DNA from: Io17-Chloro-G2 sp034420695 | GTDB taxonomy: Bacteria; Chloroflexota; Dehalococcoidia; Lucifugimonadales; UBA3495 | Assembly (NCBI GenBank): GCA_034420695.1 | Contig: DAOULB010000015.1 | Location: forward strand, 1 to 64,000 | Direction of reading: 5' to 3' | Length of the DNA: 64,000 nucleotides | Part shown: positions 34,305 to 41,288 of the stretch, one piece after another | How positions within the stretch are numbered: the first letter of the stretch is position 1 | Layout: every line of letters starts with the position of its first letter | Notes under the pieces: model-generated | Told to the model about the DNA's origin: nothing | The model's input: only the letters and a program-made list of their open reading frames with translations | The model's database searches: none | Translations under genes and position numbers: made by a program

Positions 34305-35155
34305 GCCCGGCACGCCGGCCGCAGATGGTGCACCGGGAACATCCGAAACTGCCGGTGGAGCGGCAGTGCACTTTGCTGGGCGTCAGCCGCTCCAGCGTCT
34401 ACTACTGTCCCAGGACGGCCTCGGAAGAGGACCTGTTCCTGATGGGCGAGATCGACCGGCAGTACCTGGAGACCCCCTTCTACGGGTCGAGAGGGATGAA
34501 GGCCTGGCCGGAGAGGCGTGGAGTGCTGGTGAACCGGAAGCGGGTGCAGCGGCTGATGCGGGTCATGGGGCTAAGGGCCATCTACCGTAGGCCCGGCGCC
34601 AGCAGGTCGACGCCGGGGGCAAAAGTCCATCCGTACTTTTTGAGCAAGACCAGGAACCCCCGGCCCAACCAGGTGTAGGCGGCGGACATCACCTACCTGC
34701 CCATGGCCCGGGGGTTCCTCTACTTGATGGCCATCATGGACTGGCACAGCCGGTACGTGGTGGCTTGGCGGCTGTCCAACACCCTGGAGACCGGCTTTTG
34801 CGCCGAAGCTTTGGAGGAGGCGCTGGGTAAGGGCAAGCCGGAGGTGTTCAACACCGACCAGGGGAGCCGGTTCACCAGCCTGGAGTTCACCCAGGTCCTC
34901 CAGGAGTACGGGGTGAAGATCAGCATGGACGGGAGGGGGCGATACTCCGACAACATCTTCGCGGAGAGGCTGTGGCGGACGGTGAAGTACGAAGAGGTGC
35001 ACCTGAAGGCTTACGCCGACGCCCGGGAAGCCGGCAGGGAACTGGGGGACTACTTCCGGTTCTACAACCACCTGAGGCCCCATCAGGCTCTGGGCAGCCG
35101 GACCCTGGCCGATGTGTTCCTTGAAGAACATGGAAATCGTAGGAGAGGAGTCTAA
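34301..35155 (+). pseudogene. IS3-family transposase OrfB, nonsense-disrupted
   Basis: Would be ~284 residues. The N-terminal part (LPVERQCTLLGVSRSSVYYC, HTH_21-like YLETPFYGSRGMKAW) leads to the rve integrase core. The frame is broken by TAG at 34676-34678, exactly where relatives have Trp in NQV-W-AADITYLP; a single TGG->TAG change explains it. Downstream the same frame continues intact with D (AADITYLP), D (FNTDQGSRFTS) and E (SDNIFAERLWRTVKYEEVH), and ends RPHQALGSRTLADVF. Thus the DDE triad survives but full-length protein cannot form unless the stop is read through. The frame is otherwise clean, so inactivation is probably recent. Confidence 0.88.
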
Positions 35156-35260
35156 TTGAAGGTTGTGTGCATTAGGACTAGTGTCAGAATCACTGACAGG
35201 AGCGCCGGGACCCTCACTAAACTCCGCCCCTGTTTTGTCCAAATAACCGGCCCCACCTCA

Positions 35261-35485
35261 GTTGACTGGAACACCCTGCACATCCGATGGATAGGGGGCT
35301 CTTCCGATGTAGCGATGCCGACCAAGACCCCGACTGCCGCTGACATCCTCGGCCTTGACCATCATATCTAAGGTATTATAAACAGTGACCTATAACCTGT
35401 TTGTACGACTTGGTCACTGCCTTCTCAAAAGCTTCAAACCGCCCAAAAACGCGATTTACTTCTGGAAAAAACCCGTATTTTGGGT
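35261..35485. other. Gap between the IS and tRNA-Gly
   Basis: No gene supported. It contains an 8-bp inverted repeat CAGTGACC (35383-35390) / GGTCACTG (35412-35419) in AT-richer DNA. Just 3' of tRNA-Gly on the minus strand is a weak ACCC-AAAATAC-GGGT hairpin followed by TTTTT that may end the tRNA transcript. Confidence 0.3.
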
Positions 35486-35487
35486 AT

Positions 35488-35561
35488 TGGAGCGGCTGAT
35501 GGGAATCGGACCCACGTATCTGCCTTGGGAGGGCAGTGCTCTACCACTGAGCTACAGCCGC
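35488..35561 (-). tRNA. tRNA-Gly (anticodon CCC)
   Basis: A 74-nt cloverleaf on the minus strand. The acceptor is GCGGCTG/CAGCCGC, the D-stem GCTC/GAGC, and the anticodon stem CTGCC/GGCAG with loop CTCCCAA, giving anticodon CCC (reads GGG). The T-arm GTGGG-TCCGATT-CCCAT has a C where T55 is usual in the TTCRANY loop. T-CCA is encoded. Its 3' half is duplicated at 32479-32523, making it the probable attachment target of a small island. Confidence 0.92.
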
Positions 35562-35752
35562 AAACCGGGGAACGACGCCTGCTGGACCGGCCTTATCCAA
35601 AAGGCCGTTAAAACAACCGCCGCGAATCGATGATAATTTGGCTATTCCAAGCTTGTCAATCGGGGTCGAGACGGTTCCGGCAATGCCGATGGACTTCCGG
35701 GGAATTGGCCCCGCGACGGAATTGTGCGGAACCCCTTGCCTTCAAAGGGAAG

Positions 35753-36913
35753 CTAGGCCCGGAAGGGGCGGAAAAACTCCCTTATGTCCTGGGCAAGTAG
35801 TTCCGGCTCCTCCAGCGCCGCGAAGTGGCCTCCCCTAGGCATAGGAGTCCAGCGCTGTATGTTGTAGGAGCGCTCTCCCCACTCCCTTGGCGGCCGGCTT
35901 ATCTCCTGCGGAAACACCGCCACTGCACATGGAACGGTTATCCGGTCTTCCGGCCCCAGGTTCCACTGCACCCGCTGGGACTCGTAATACATTCTCGTGG
36001 ACGAGTTGATGGTCTGGGTCGCCCAGTAAATGGTCACGTTGGTCAGCAGGTCGTCCTTGGTGAAGGACTTCTCAACGTCGCCCCCGCAATCGCTCCACGT
36101 CCGGAACTTCTCCACTATCCAAGCCGCCAAACCCGCCGGCGAGTCATTCAGTCCGTAGGAAAGTGTCTGGGGCTTGGTCCCCTGGATGTGGGAGTAGCCG
36201 CCTTCGTTCTGCCGCCACGTTTCCCGCTGGTCCAGCATGGCCTGCTCGGCTGCGGAAACGGGACGTGACCCGTGACCCAAATAAGGGACCATCGTGCCGC
36301 CCGAGACCGAGGTCACGTGAATGCCCGTCACCTGTTCCGGGTAAGCGAAACCCAACCGGGCGGTGACGCCAGCGCCCCAGTCGCCCCCTTGTGCGCAGAA
36401 CTTGGAGTAACCCAGGTTCTCGGTCATCAGCTTGCACCAAAGTTCGGCGACCTTCAGCACGCTCATACCCCGTTCCGCCGGCTTGTCAGAGAACCCGTAG
36501 CCCGGCATCGATGGGACTACCACGTCGAAGGAGTCCGCCGGGTCACCACCGTGGCTCGCCGGATCCGTCAGCAAGGGAATAATTTTGTGCATCTCGTAGA
36601 AGGAGCTGGGCCACCCGTGGGTGATAATCAGGGGCAACGGGCTTGGCCCCTGTCCCTTCTGGTGGATGAAGTGAATCCCCAGCCCTTCTACTTGGGTGCG
36701 GAAATGGTCAAAACCGTTGATGGCTGCTTCCCGGGCGCCCCAATCGAACCCGGTCCGCCAATATTCCACCAGTTCCTTTATGTAACCCAAATTAGAACCG
36801 TAGTCCCAATCCGAGTCCGTAATCTCGTCCGGCCAGCGGGTGTGGGCCAGCCGCTCCTTGAGGTCCGTCAAAACTTCCTGGGGAACACTAACCGTGAAGG
36901 GCTCTACGCTCAT
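35753..36913 (-). CDS. Epoxide hydrolase (EHN domain plus alpha/beta hydrolase)
   Basis: A 386-residue epoxide hydrolase of the microsomal/juvenile-hormone type. The N-terminal EHN domain shows FTVSVPQEVLTDLKERLAHT, RWPDE, YIKELVEYWRTGFDW and FRTQVEGLGIHFIH. The alpha/beta-hydrolase domain then shows the oxyanion motif THGWPSSFYEM, VVPSMPGYGFSDKP, the nucleophile Asp in GGDWGAGV (~178), a ring-opening Tyr region, and the catalytic His in PRGGHFAALEEPE. It hydrolyses epoxides to diols. No signal peptide is visible. It precedes a CMD-family gene, a DUF35 protein and a thiolase, suggesting breakdown of complex organic compounds. The start ATG 36913 is supported by domain length. Confidence 0.93.
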   Translation of the reverse strand: MSVEPFTVSVPQEVLTDLKERLAHTRWPDEITDSDWDYGSNLGYIKELVEYWRTGFDWGAREAAINGFDHFRTQVEGLGIHFIHQKGQGPSPLPLIITHGWPSSFYEMHKIIPLLTDPASHGGDPADSFDVVVPSMPGYGFSDKPAERGMSVLKVAELWCKLMTENLGYSKFCAQGGDWGAGVTARLGFAYPEQVTGIHVTSVSGGTMVPYLGHGSRPVSAAEQAMLDQRETWRQNEGGYSHIQGTKPQTLSYGLNDSPAGLAAWIVEKFRTWSDCGGDVEKSFTKDDLLTNVTIYWATQTINSSTRMYYESQRVQWNLGPEDRITVPCAVAVFPQEISRPPREWGERSYNIQRWTPMPRGGHFAALEEPELLAQDIREFFRPFRA

Positions 36914-36978
36914 TCGGTCCTCTCCGGCGGAACGCCCGCTCCTAGTAGACCATCAGCTTTGTATTGCTGTGGCAAAGA

Positions 36979-37045
36979 GGGCAACTCTTGTGGTTGCCCC
37001 TGCAGATATCGGGCATTCCCGTAGGGGCGTCCCTTGTGGGCGCCC
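36979..37045. repeat. Inverted pair of REP-like palindromes (BIME-like)
   Basis: One unit (36979-37003, minus orientation) reads GCAGGGGCAACCACAAGAG then TTGCCC. The second (37021-37045, plus) reads GTAGGGGCGTCCCTTGTGGG then CGCCC. Each is itself an imperfect palindrome; together they face each other between the epoxide hydrolase and CMD genes. A third relative lies at 26039-26062. Confidence 0.6.
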
Positions 37046-37074
37046 TTATCACCCAATTCCAAGATGTTCCTCTT

Positions 37075-37632
37075 CTAGACCGGAAGAATGGGTTCGGTCC
37101 GGTTGGCCGGCAACCCGGAATCAAAGGCGTTGACCAAGAATGCCAACAGGGCATAGTTGCCCATCAGCATAGTCAATTCAACCACGCCCTCCTTGCCCAA
37201 CTGTTCCAAGGCTGCCTGGAATCCCCCGCTGCTGACGCGGTGGGTACGGTAGAACTCCCGCCCATAATTGATGACGGCCAGTTCGTCCGCGGAAAGCGCT
37301 GGGAGGTCGGTGTCCTCCCTCAGGGCTTCCACCACCTCCGGTGCCACCCCCGCCTCCTTGGCGGAAGCGGCGTGGGCGTTCCAAACGTACTGGCAGTCCA
37401 TCTCCCGGGCAACCACCAGCATCGCCAACTCCTGCACCTTCTTCGGCAGGGTAGAATTCTGGCGCAGGTACTGGTTCAGGGCCGAGGCGCGTTTGTTGGC
37501 CTCCGGAACGTGAATCATAATTGAACCCGGCCCGTTGGCCAGTACCGAGCCCGAGCCTTGAATAATCTCGTCGAATGCGTCCCGCTGTCCTTCGGGAACC
37601 GAGTCTCTTGTGGCGGGGGCAAGCCTGGCCAT
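37075..37632 (-). CDS. Carboxymuconolactone decarboxylase (CMD/AhpD) family protein
   Basis: A 185-residue all-helical CMD-fold protein. Seen: SIMIHVPEANKRASALNQYL, TLPKKVQELAMLVVAREMDC, QYVWNAHAASAKEAGV, and a LSADELAVINYGREF helix repeat. AhpD-like members use a CxxC pair with a downstream His; here DCQYVWNAH keeps the first Cys and the His but lacks the second Cys, so a disulfide-reductase role is unlikely. The family includes decarboxylases and many proteins of unknown substrate. It lies between the epoxide hydrolase and the DUF35/thiolase pair, on the epoxide hydrolase strand. Confidence 0.87.
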   Translation of the reverse strand: MARLAPATRDSVPEGQRDAFDEIIQGSGSVLANGPGSIMIHVPEANKRASALNQYLRQNSTLPKKVQELAMLVVAREMDCQYVWNAHAASAKEAGVAPEVVEALREDTDLPALSADELAVINYGREFYRTHRVSSGGFQAALEQLGKEGVVELTMLMGNYALLAFLVNAFDSGLPANRTEPILPV

Positions 37633-37962
37633 GGAATCTCCTCCAATGTTGACTGGGAAAGTGATAGGCGGTGGGCCCGGAATACCGGGCCGGCGTAAGG
37701 CCTACACTACCTGCGGTTGGATGGCATGTCAATTTCGGAAATTCGACATGCCGGGGCCAAACCTCCGGAAGTGCATTTTTCCGCGAGCCTAACACCACAC
37801 ACCTTAATCTACGGGCAACCAACTGCCGGCCAGGGAGCAAATTACTGAAAGGTTGACATACTTCCCAAAACCCCAATATTGTTAGCCCGTGAAATTTTTC
37901 TCTATCAGTGCAGGCGCCGCTCACCGCCAGCGAGAATGGAGCCAACGAGGTCGGAGATAAAG

Positions 37963-38373
37963 ATGGTCAAACAGGGCGTGATCCCCGATGAACTGACCAA
38001 GCCCTTTTGGGAAGCCGCCAACGAGGGACGCTTGGTCATACAGAATTGCACCGCCTGCAACCGGCTTCAGCACCCGCCTGCCCCCAGGTGCGGCGCATGC
38101 TCATCCGGCGACAACTTGGAATGGCGCCAGTTGAGTGGCAAGGGCCGCATCTACAACTACGGTGTGGTCCACGATTGCCCGGTGCGCCTGCTCCAGGAAG
38201 ACCAGCCATTCAACGTCGCAGTTATCATGCTGGACGAAGACCCAGGAATACAGATGTTTTCCCACCTGCCCGGAACCCCGCCGGACGAAGTCCCGGTGGG
38301 AGCCGCCGTAGAGGTAGTTTTCGAGGAAACCGCCAACGGCCAGAAGGTCCCTGAGTGGCGGATAGCAGCCTAG
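37963..38373 (+). CDS. DUF35 OB-fold/zinc-ribbon acyl-CoA-associated protein
   Basis: A 136-residue partner protein of thiolase-like enzymes. The N-terminal helix DELTKPFWEAANEGRLVIQN is followed by a rubredoxin-like zinc ribbon (CTACNRLQHPPAPRCGAC, two C-x2-C knuckles at ~29-47) and an OB-fold (GKGRIYNYGVVHD, PVGAAVEVVFEETANG). In characterised systems DUF35 proteins form complexes with thiolase-like Ltp2 or act in HMG-CoA synthesis, channelling acyl-CoA. GGAGATAAAG precedes ATG 37963, which fixes the start; longer in-frame starts lack an SD. 48 bp upstream of the thiolase gene and almost certainly its partner. Confidence 0.9.
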   Translation: MVKQGVIPDELTKPFWEAANEGRLVIQNCTACNRLQHPPAPRCGACSSGDNLEWRQLSGKGRIYNYGVVHDCPVRLLQEDQPFNVAVIMLDEDPGIQMFSHLPGTPPDEVPVGAAVEVVFEETANGQKVPEWRIAA

Positions 38374-38421
38374 CCCCTCGAATTCTCCGGCCAGCCGAAA
38401 ACTCAGCAAAAGGAGCAACCC

Positions 38422-39744
38422 ATGACCACTCAGGAAGCCCCGGCATCCGTTTACCGCTCCAGGGAAGGGTTGGGGATTTGGGAACACAGGGGAAAGGTTG
38501 CAGCCGTTGGCATCGGCCACTCCCCCACCGCTCGCCGCTGGGACAACAAGCCTGAGACTTCCGTGGGGGCTTGGAGCATACTGGCCCTGCGGCGGGCGAT
38601 GGAAGACGCCGGGGTAACGCCGGACCAAGTGGACGGGCTGGTAATCTGTCCCGTCACAACCACGGGCGCTTTCTGGCCCGACGACAAGCCCATACCTATG
38701 GATGTGGTCAATGCCTTCAATCCCACCGACGACCCGCTGGACGGCATCGCCAAATTGAGCGCCGAATGGCTGTTGAAGAACATGCCCGAGCTGGTCAACG
38801 TCAAGTTCACCAGCTACGGTCCCGGTTGCATGTCCAACGCAATCTGCGTGGCGGCCCAAGCGGTCGGCGACGGCCAGACCAACACCTGCCTGGTGCTGAA
38901 AGGGTGGCATAACTTCGAAGGAAGGTACTACCAAGGGGGTGCTGCCGCCGCCGACGCCATACCGGGAACCAGCGCCATCAGCCGGCTTTGGGGCACGCCG
39001 GCGTCCTACGGCACGGCCCTGCAATTTGCCGAATACTGCCGGAAGTACGGCAAGCACCACGACATGATGGCCCCCTTCATGTCAAATTCCAGGCGCAACG
39101 GCCTGATGTTCCCGGAGGGGTACTGGGCGCAGCACCGCCCGGAACATTTGACCACTGAGGACTACCTCTCAGCCCGGTGGATAGCCAAGCCGGCCAGCCT
39201 CTTCGACAATGACATCCCCATCATGGTGTGCGCTGCCTACCTCTTCACCACCGCCGAAAGGGCCCAGAACATGCGGCAGAAGCCGGTTTACATCCTGAAC
39301 CACGCCGCCAGCCGGGGCACACCCCGCAGCTTGACCCCCACCCTGGACGAGGTTGAGGCGGAAACGGCCAGCACCGGACGAAAAATCTACGAGGGAGCCG
39401 GTATCACCGCCGACGACCTCTCCTTCGAGAACATGTACGACGGCTTCTCCCTGTTCCATCAATTCCACATCGAGGGCCTGGGGTACCGGGGCATTAAATT
39501 CGGCGAGGCTCTGGACTTCTACCAGACCGATATCAGCATTGAAGGGCCAAACCCCGTGCTGCCCAGCGGCGGAAACATAGGCAGCGGGCGCAGTCGTTTC
39601 TGGATGCACACCGACTGCATCCAGCAGTTGCAAGGAAGGGCTGGGGCCCGGTCCGTCACCGGGGTGAAGCCCGAAATCGCGGTCTCAGGAGGGCCAATGC
39701 CCTTGGGCGGCAACTTTACCGTTTGGAGCAGCACCCCCGGCTGA
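38422..39744 (+). CDS. Thiolase-superfamily (SCP-x/Ltp2-like) protein
   Basis: A 440-residue thiolase-fold protein of the lipid-transfer/SCP-x branch. Seen: VAAVGIGHSPTARRW, the SVGAWSILALRRAMEDAGVTPDQVD helix, DGLVICP, SYGPGCMSNAICVAAQAVGDG (nucleophile region), a FAEYCRKYGKHHDMMAPF helix, SFENMYDGFSLFHQFHIEGLG, and LPSGGNIGSGRS. Relatives with a DUF35 partner carry out thiolytic or retro-aldol cleavage of branched or steroid side-chain acyl-CoAs. Several classical thiolase motifs (C-terminal NxxGGAxAxGHPxGxSG) are altered, as usual in Ltp2-like proteins, so the chemistry is inferred. AAAAGGAGC precedes the ATG. It forms an operon with the DUF35 gene. Confidence 0.88.
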   Translation: MTTQEAPASVYRSREGLGIWEHRGKVAAVGIGHSPTARRWDNKPETSVGAWSILALRRAMEDAGVTPDQVDGLVICPVTTTGAFWPDDKPIPMDVVNAFNPTDDPLDGIAKLSAEWLLKNMPELVNVKFTSYGPGCMSNAICVAAQAVGDGQTNTCLVLKGWHNFEGRYYQGGAAAADAIPGTSAISRLWGTPASYGTALQFAEYCRKYGKHHDMMAPFMSNSRRNGLMFPEGYWAQHRPEHLTTEDYLSARWIAKPASLFDNDIPIMVCAAYLFTTAERAQNMRQKPVYILNHAASRGTPRSLTPTLDEVEAETASTGRKIYEGAGITADDLSFENMYDGFSLFHQFHIEGLGYRGIKFGEALDFYQTDISIEGPNPVLPSGGNIGSGRSRFWMHTDCIQQLQGRAGARSVTGVKPEIAVSGGPMPLGGNFTVWSSTPG

Positions 39745-39827
39745 CAAGTCCGTCCCGGTGCGGCTCACTTGGCCGCTTTCGGGGGTATGACGGCCGGCGG
39801 AAGCCCAATTGAGAGTGAGGGAATTGT

Positions 39828-40187
39828 TTGGTAATACTGATTAGCTTCGATATTGACGGCACACTGGAGGTGGGAGACCCGCCCGGGGTGCTCAGCATGG
39901 ACTTGGTCCGCCGGGCCTCGGCAAGGGGATGCGTGATAGGCAGCTGCTCCGACCGTCCCATCAGCGGCCAAAGGGCCATCTGGGAACAGCACGAAATTCC
40001 GGTGGACTTCGCCGTCACCAAGCACATGCTTCCCGACGTCAAGGCCAAGTTCCAAGCCGACGTTTACTACCACATAGGAGACCGGGAAGACTTGGACAAG
40101 AAGTACGCCTTGGAAGCCGGGTTTGAGTTTCTCTGGCCCGACGAAGCCATGGAAGAGCCTTGGCTGTCAGCGGACGGCAACGCCTAG
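39828..40187 (+). CDS. Small HAD-like protein
   Basis: A 119-residue HAD-superfamily fragment-sized protein. Motif I is intact (LISFDIDGTLEVGDPPG, with Asp nucleophile and DxDGT). Motif II lies in IGSCSDRPISGQ, then a Lys (VTKHMLPDVKAKF) and motif IV YYHIGDREDLDKKYALEAGF. There is no cap domain, so it may act on large substrates or be a C0-type phosphatase. TTG 39828 is taken as start with GAGGGA 7 nt upstream; no better ATG exists in frame before motif I. Function unknown. Confidence 0.78.
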   Translation: MVILISFDIDGTLEVGDPPGVLSMDLVRRASARGCVIGSCSDRPISGQRAIWEQHEIPVDFAVTKHMLPDVKAKFQADVYYHIGDREDLDKKYALEAGFEFLWPDEAMEEPWLSADGNA

Positions 40188-40254
40188 CAACTGCTCCGCT
40201 CCGAGCCACCCAAAAGCCATGTGGCCTCATGTCCTTTCCGCAAGACGAACCATG

Positions 40255-40288
40255 AAACAGGTCCTTGGAGCAGTCCAAGGGCCTGTTT
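40255..40288 (-). terminator. Strong hairpin downstream of tRNA-Thr
   Basis: A 15-bp stem with one internal G-U: AAACAGG-T-CCTTGGA / TCCAAGG-G-CCTGTTT around a GCAG tetraloop. It lies 12 bp 3' of tRNA-Thr on the minus strand, consistent with transcript termination; its T run (TTT) is short. Confidence 0.7.
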
Positions 40289-40300
40289 ATATCCGGAAAA

Positions 40301-40375
40301 TGGAGCCGGTGAAGAGAGTCGAACTCTTGACCTGCGGTTTACGAAACCGCTGCTCTGCCACTGAGCTACACCGGC
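40301..40375 (-). tRNA. tRNA-Thr (anticodon CGT)
   Basis: A 75-nt cloverleaf on the minus strand. The acceptor is GCCGGTG/CACCGGC, the D-stem GCTC/GAGC, and the anticodon stem GCGGT/ACCGC with loop TTCGTAA, giving anticodon CGT (reads ACG). The T-arm AAGAG-TTCGACT-CTCTT is perfect. T-CCA is encoded. A TATATT (minus strand, 40406-40411) about 31 bp upstream may be its -10. Confidence 0.95.
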
Positions 40376-40505
40376 TTCAGCCTCTTTGTTTGGTTGTCTT
40401 CCTCAAATATAATCGCCCTTCGGCAGGCATTTTGCAATAATTAACCCAGCCGATGTCCTTGGAGAGGCCCGCCAGCCGGGCATTTTCAACCCTGGGACAG
40501 GACTG

Positions 40506-41282
40506 ATGAGCAGTGCACTTCCACTGCGTTGCTCCTGCATTACGCCAAGAACAGGTCAAGGAGGTAGTGTCCTGACAACGGAATTAACTGCTCCGGTTGT
40601 CCTGGCAAGAGACGTGCACAAGACTTATGGCTCCGGAGAAGTGCAGGTGCACGTTCTCCGGGGCGTCAGCCTGGACGTGCAACGGGGAGAGATGGTCGCA
40701 ATCATGGGGCCCAGTGGCGGAGGCAAGACCACCCTCCTCAACTGCCTCTCCGGCTTGGACGACATCGATTCCGGCCTGATCAGCATAGCCGGGTCCGACC
40801 TGGCAAAAATGAGCGACGGCGCAAAGACCCGCTTCCGCGCCACCAGGATGGGCTACATCTTCCAGTCCTTCAACCTGCTCCCAGTCCTCACGGCCCTGGA
40901 GAACGTGGAGATGCCCCTGCTGGTGTCGGGCTTCCCGGAGAAGGAGTCCCGGTCCAAGGCCCAAGAGGCCCTGGACTTGGTTGGGCTGTCTCCCCGCGCC
41001 GGGCACTACCCTGCTGAATTGTCCGGCGGCCAACAGCAGCGCGTGACAATCGCCCGTGCGCTGGTAAACCAGCCCGAAATCGTCTGGGCAGACGAGCCCA
41101 CCGGCAACCTCGACAGCGAGACTGCCGCCGAGATAATGGAACTGCTGGTCAGGCTGAACAAGGAACTGGACGAGACTTTTGTCATCGTCACCCACTCCGA
41201 CACAGTTGCGGAAATGTCCCACCGCACGATACGCATGATGGACGGCAACATCGTCCAAGACGGCGCGGACAAGGCGGGCTGA
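40506..41282 (+). CDS. ABC transporter ATP-binding protein (LolD/MacB type)
   Basis: A 258-residue ATPase of the MacB/LolD/FtsE class that powers mechanotransmission-type exporters. Seen: VHKTYGSGEVQVHVLRGVSL, Walker A GPSGGGKTTLLNCLSG, Q-loop IFQSFNLLPVLTALENVEMPLL, signature LSGGQQQRVTIARAL, Walker B EIVWADEPTGNLDSET, and H-loop FVIVTHSD. Start is uncertain. ATG 40506 adds 22 non-conserved residues, while an ideal AAGGAGGT sits 6 nt before an in-frame CTG at 40572, where family homology begins. Six bp separate its stop from the FtsX-like permease gene, its obvious partner. Confidence 0.93.
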   Translation: MSSALPLRCSCITPRTGQGGSVLTTELTAPVVLARDVHKTYGSGEVQVHVLRGVSLDVQRGEMVAIMGPSGGGKTTLLNCLSGLDDIDSGLISIAGSDLAKMSDGAKTRFRATRMGYIFQSFNLLPVLTALENVEMPLLVSGFPEKESRSKAQEALDLVGLSPRAGHYPAELSGGQQQRVTIARALVNQPEIVWADEPTGNLDSETAAEIMELLVRLNKELDETFVIVTHSDTVAEMSHRTIRMMDGNIVQDGADKAG

Positions 41283-41288
41283 GTCTCC

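Larger units (their letters stand above)
33931..35260 (+). mobile_element. IS3-family insertion sequence (inactivated)
   Basis: A 1330-bp element bounded by imperfect terminal inverted repeats. The left end is TGAGGTGACCCGGAAAGTCG at 33931; the right end reads TGAGGTGGGGCCGGTTATTT from 35260 backwards (about 18 of 25 positions alike with one gap). It carries orfA (HTH) and a disrupted orfB (DDE transposase), the standard IS3 layout. No clear 3-4 bp target duplication flanks it (GAT versus GTT), so either the boundary is off by a few bases or the duplication has decayed. Confidence 0.8.

Noticed and set aside
34676..34678. Selenocysteine/pyrrolysine or programmed readthrough in the IS3 transposase
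   Set aside because: TAG replaces a conserved Trp in an insertion sequence, with no recoding element; a nonsense mutation is simpler.
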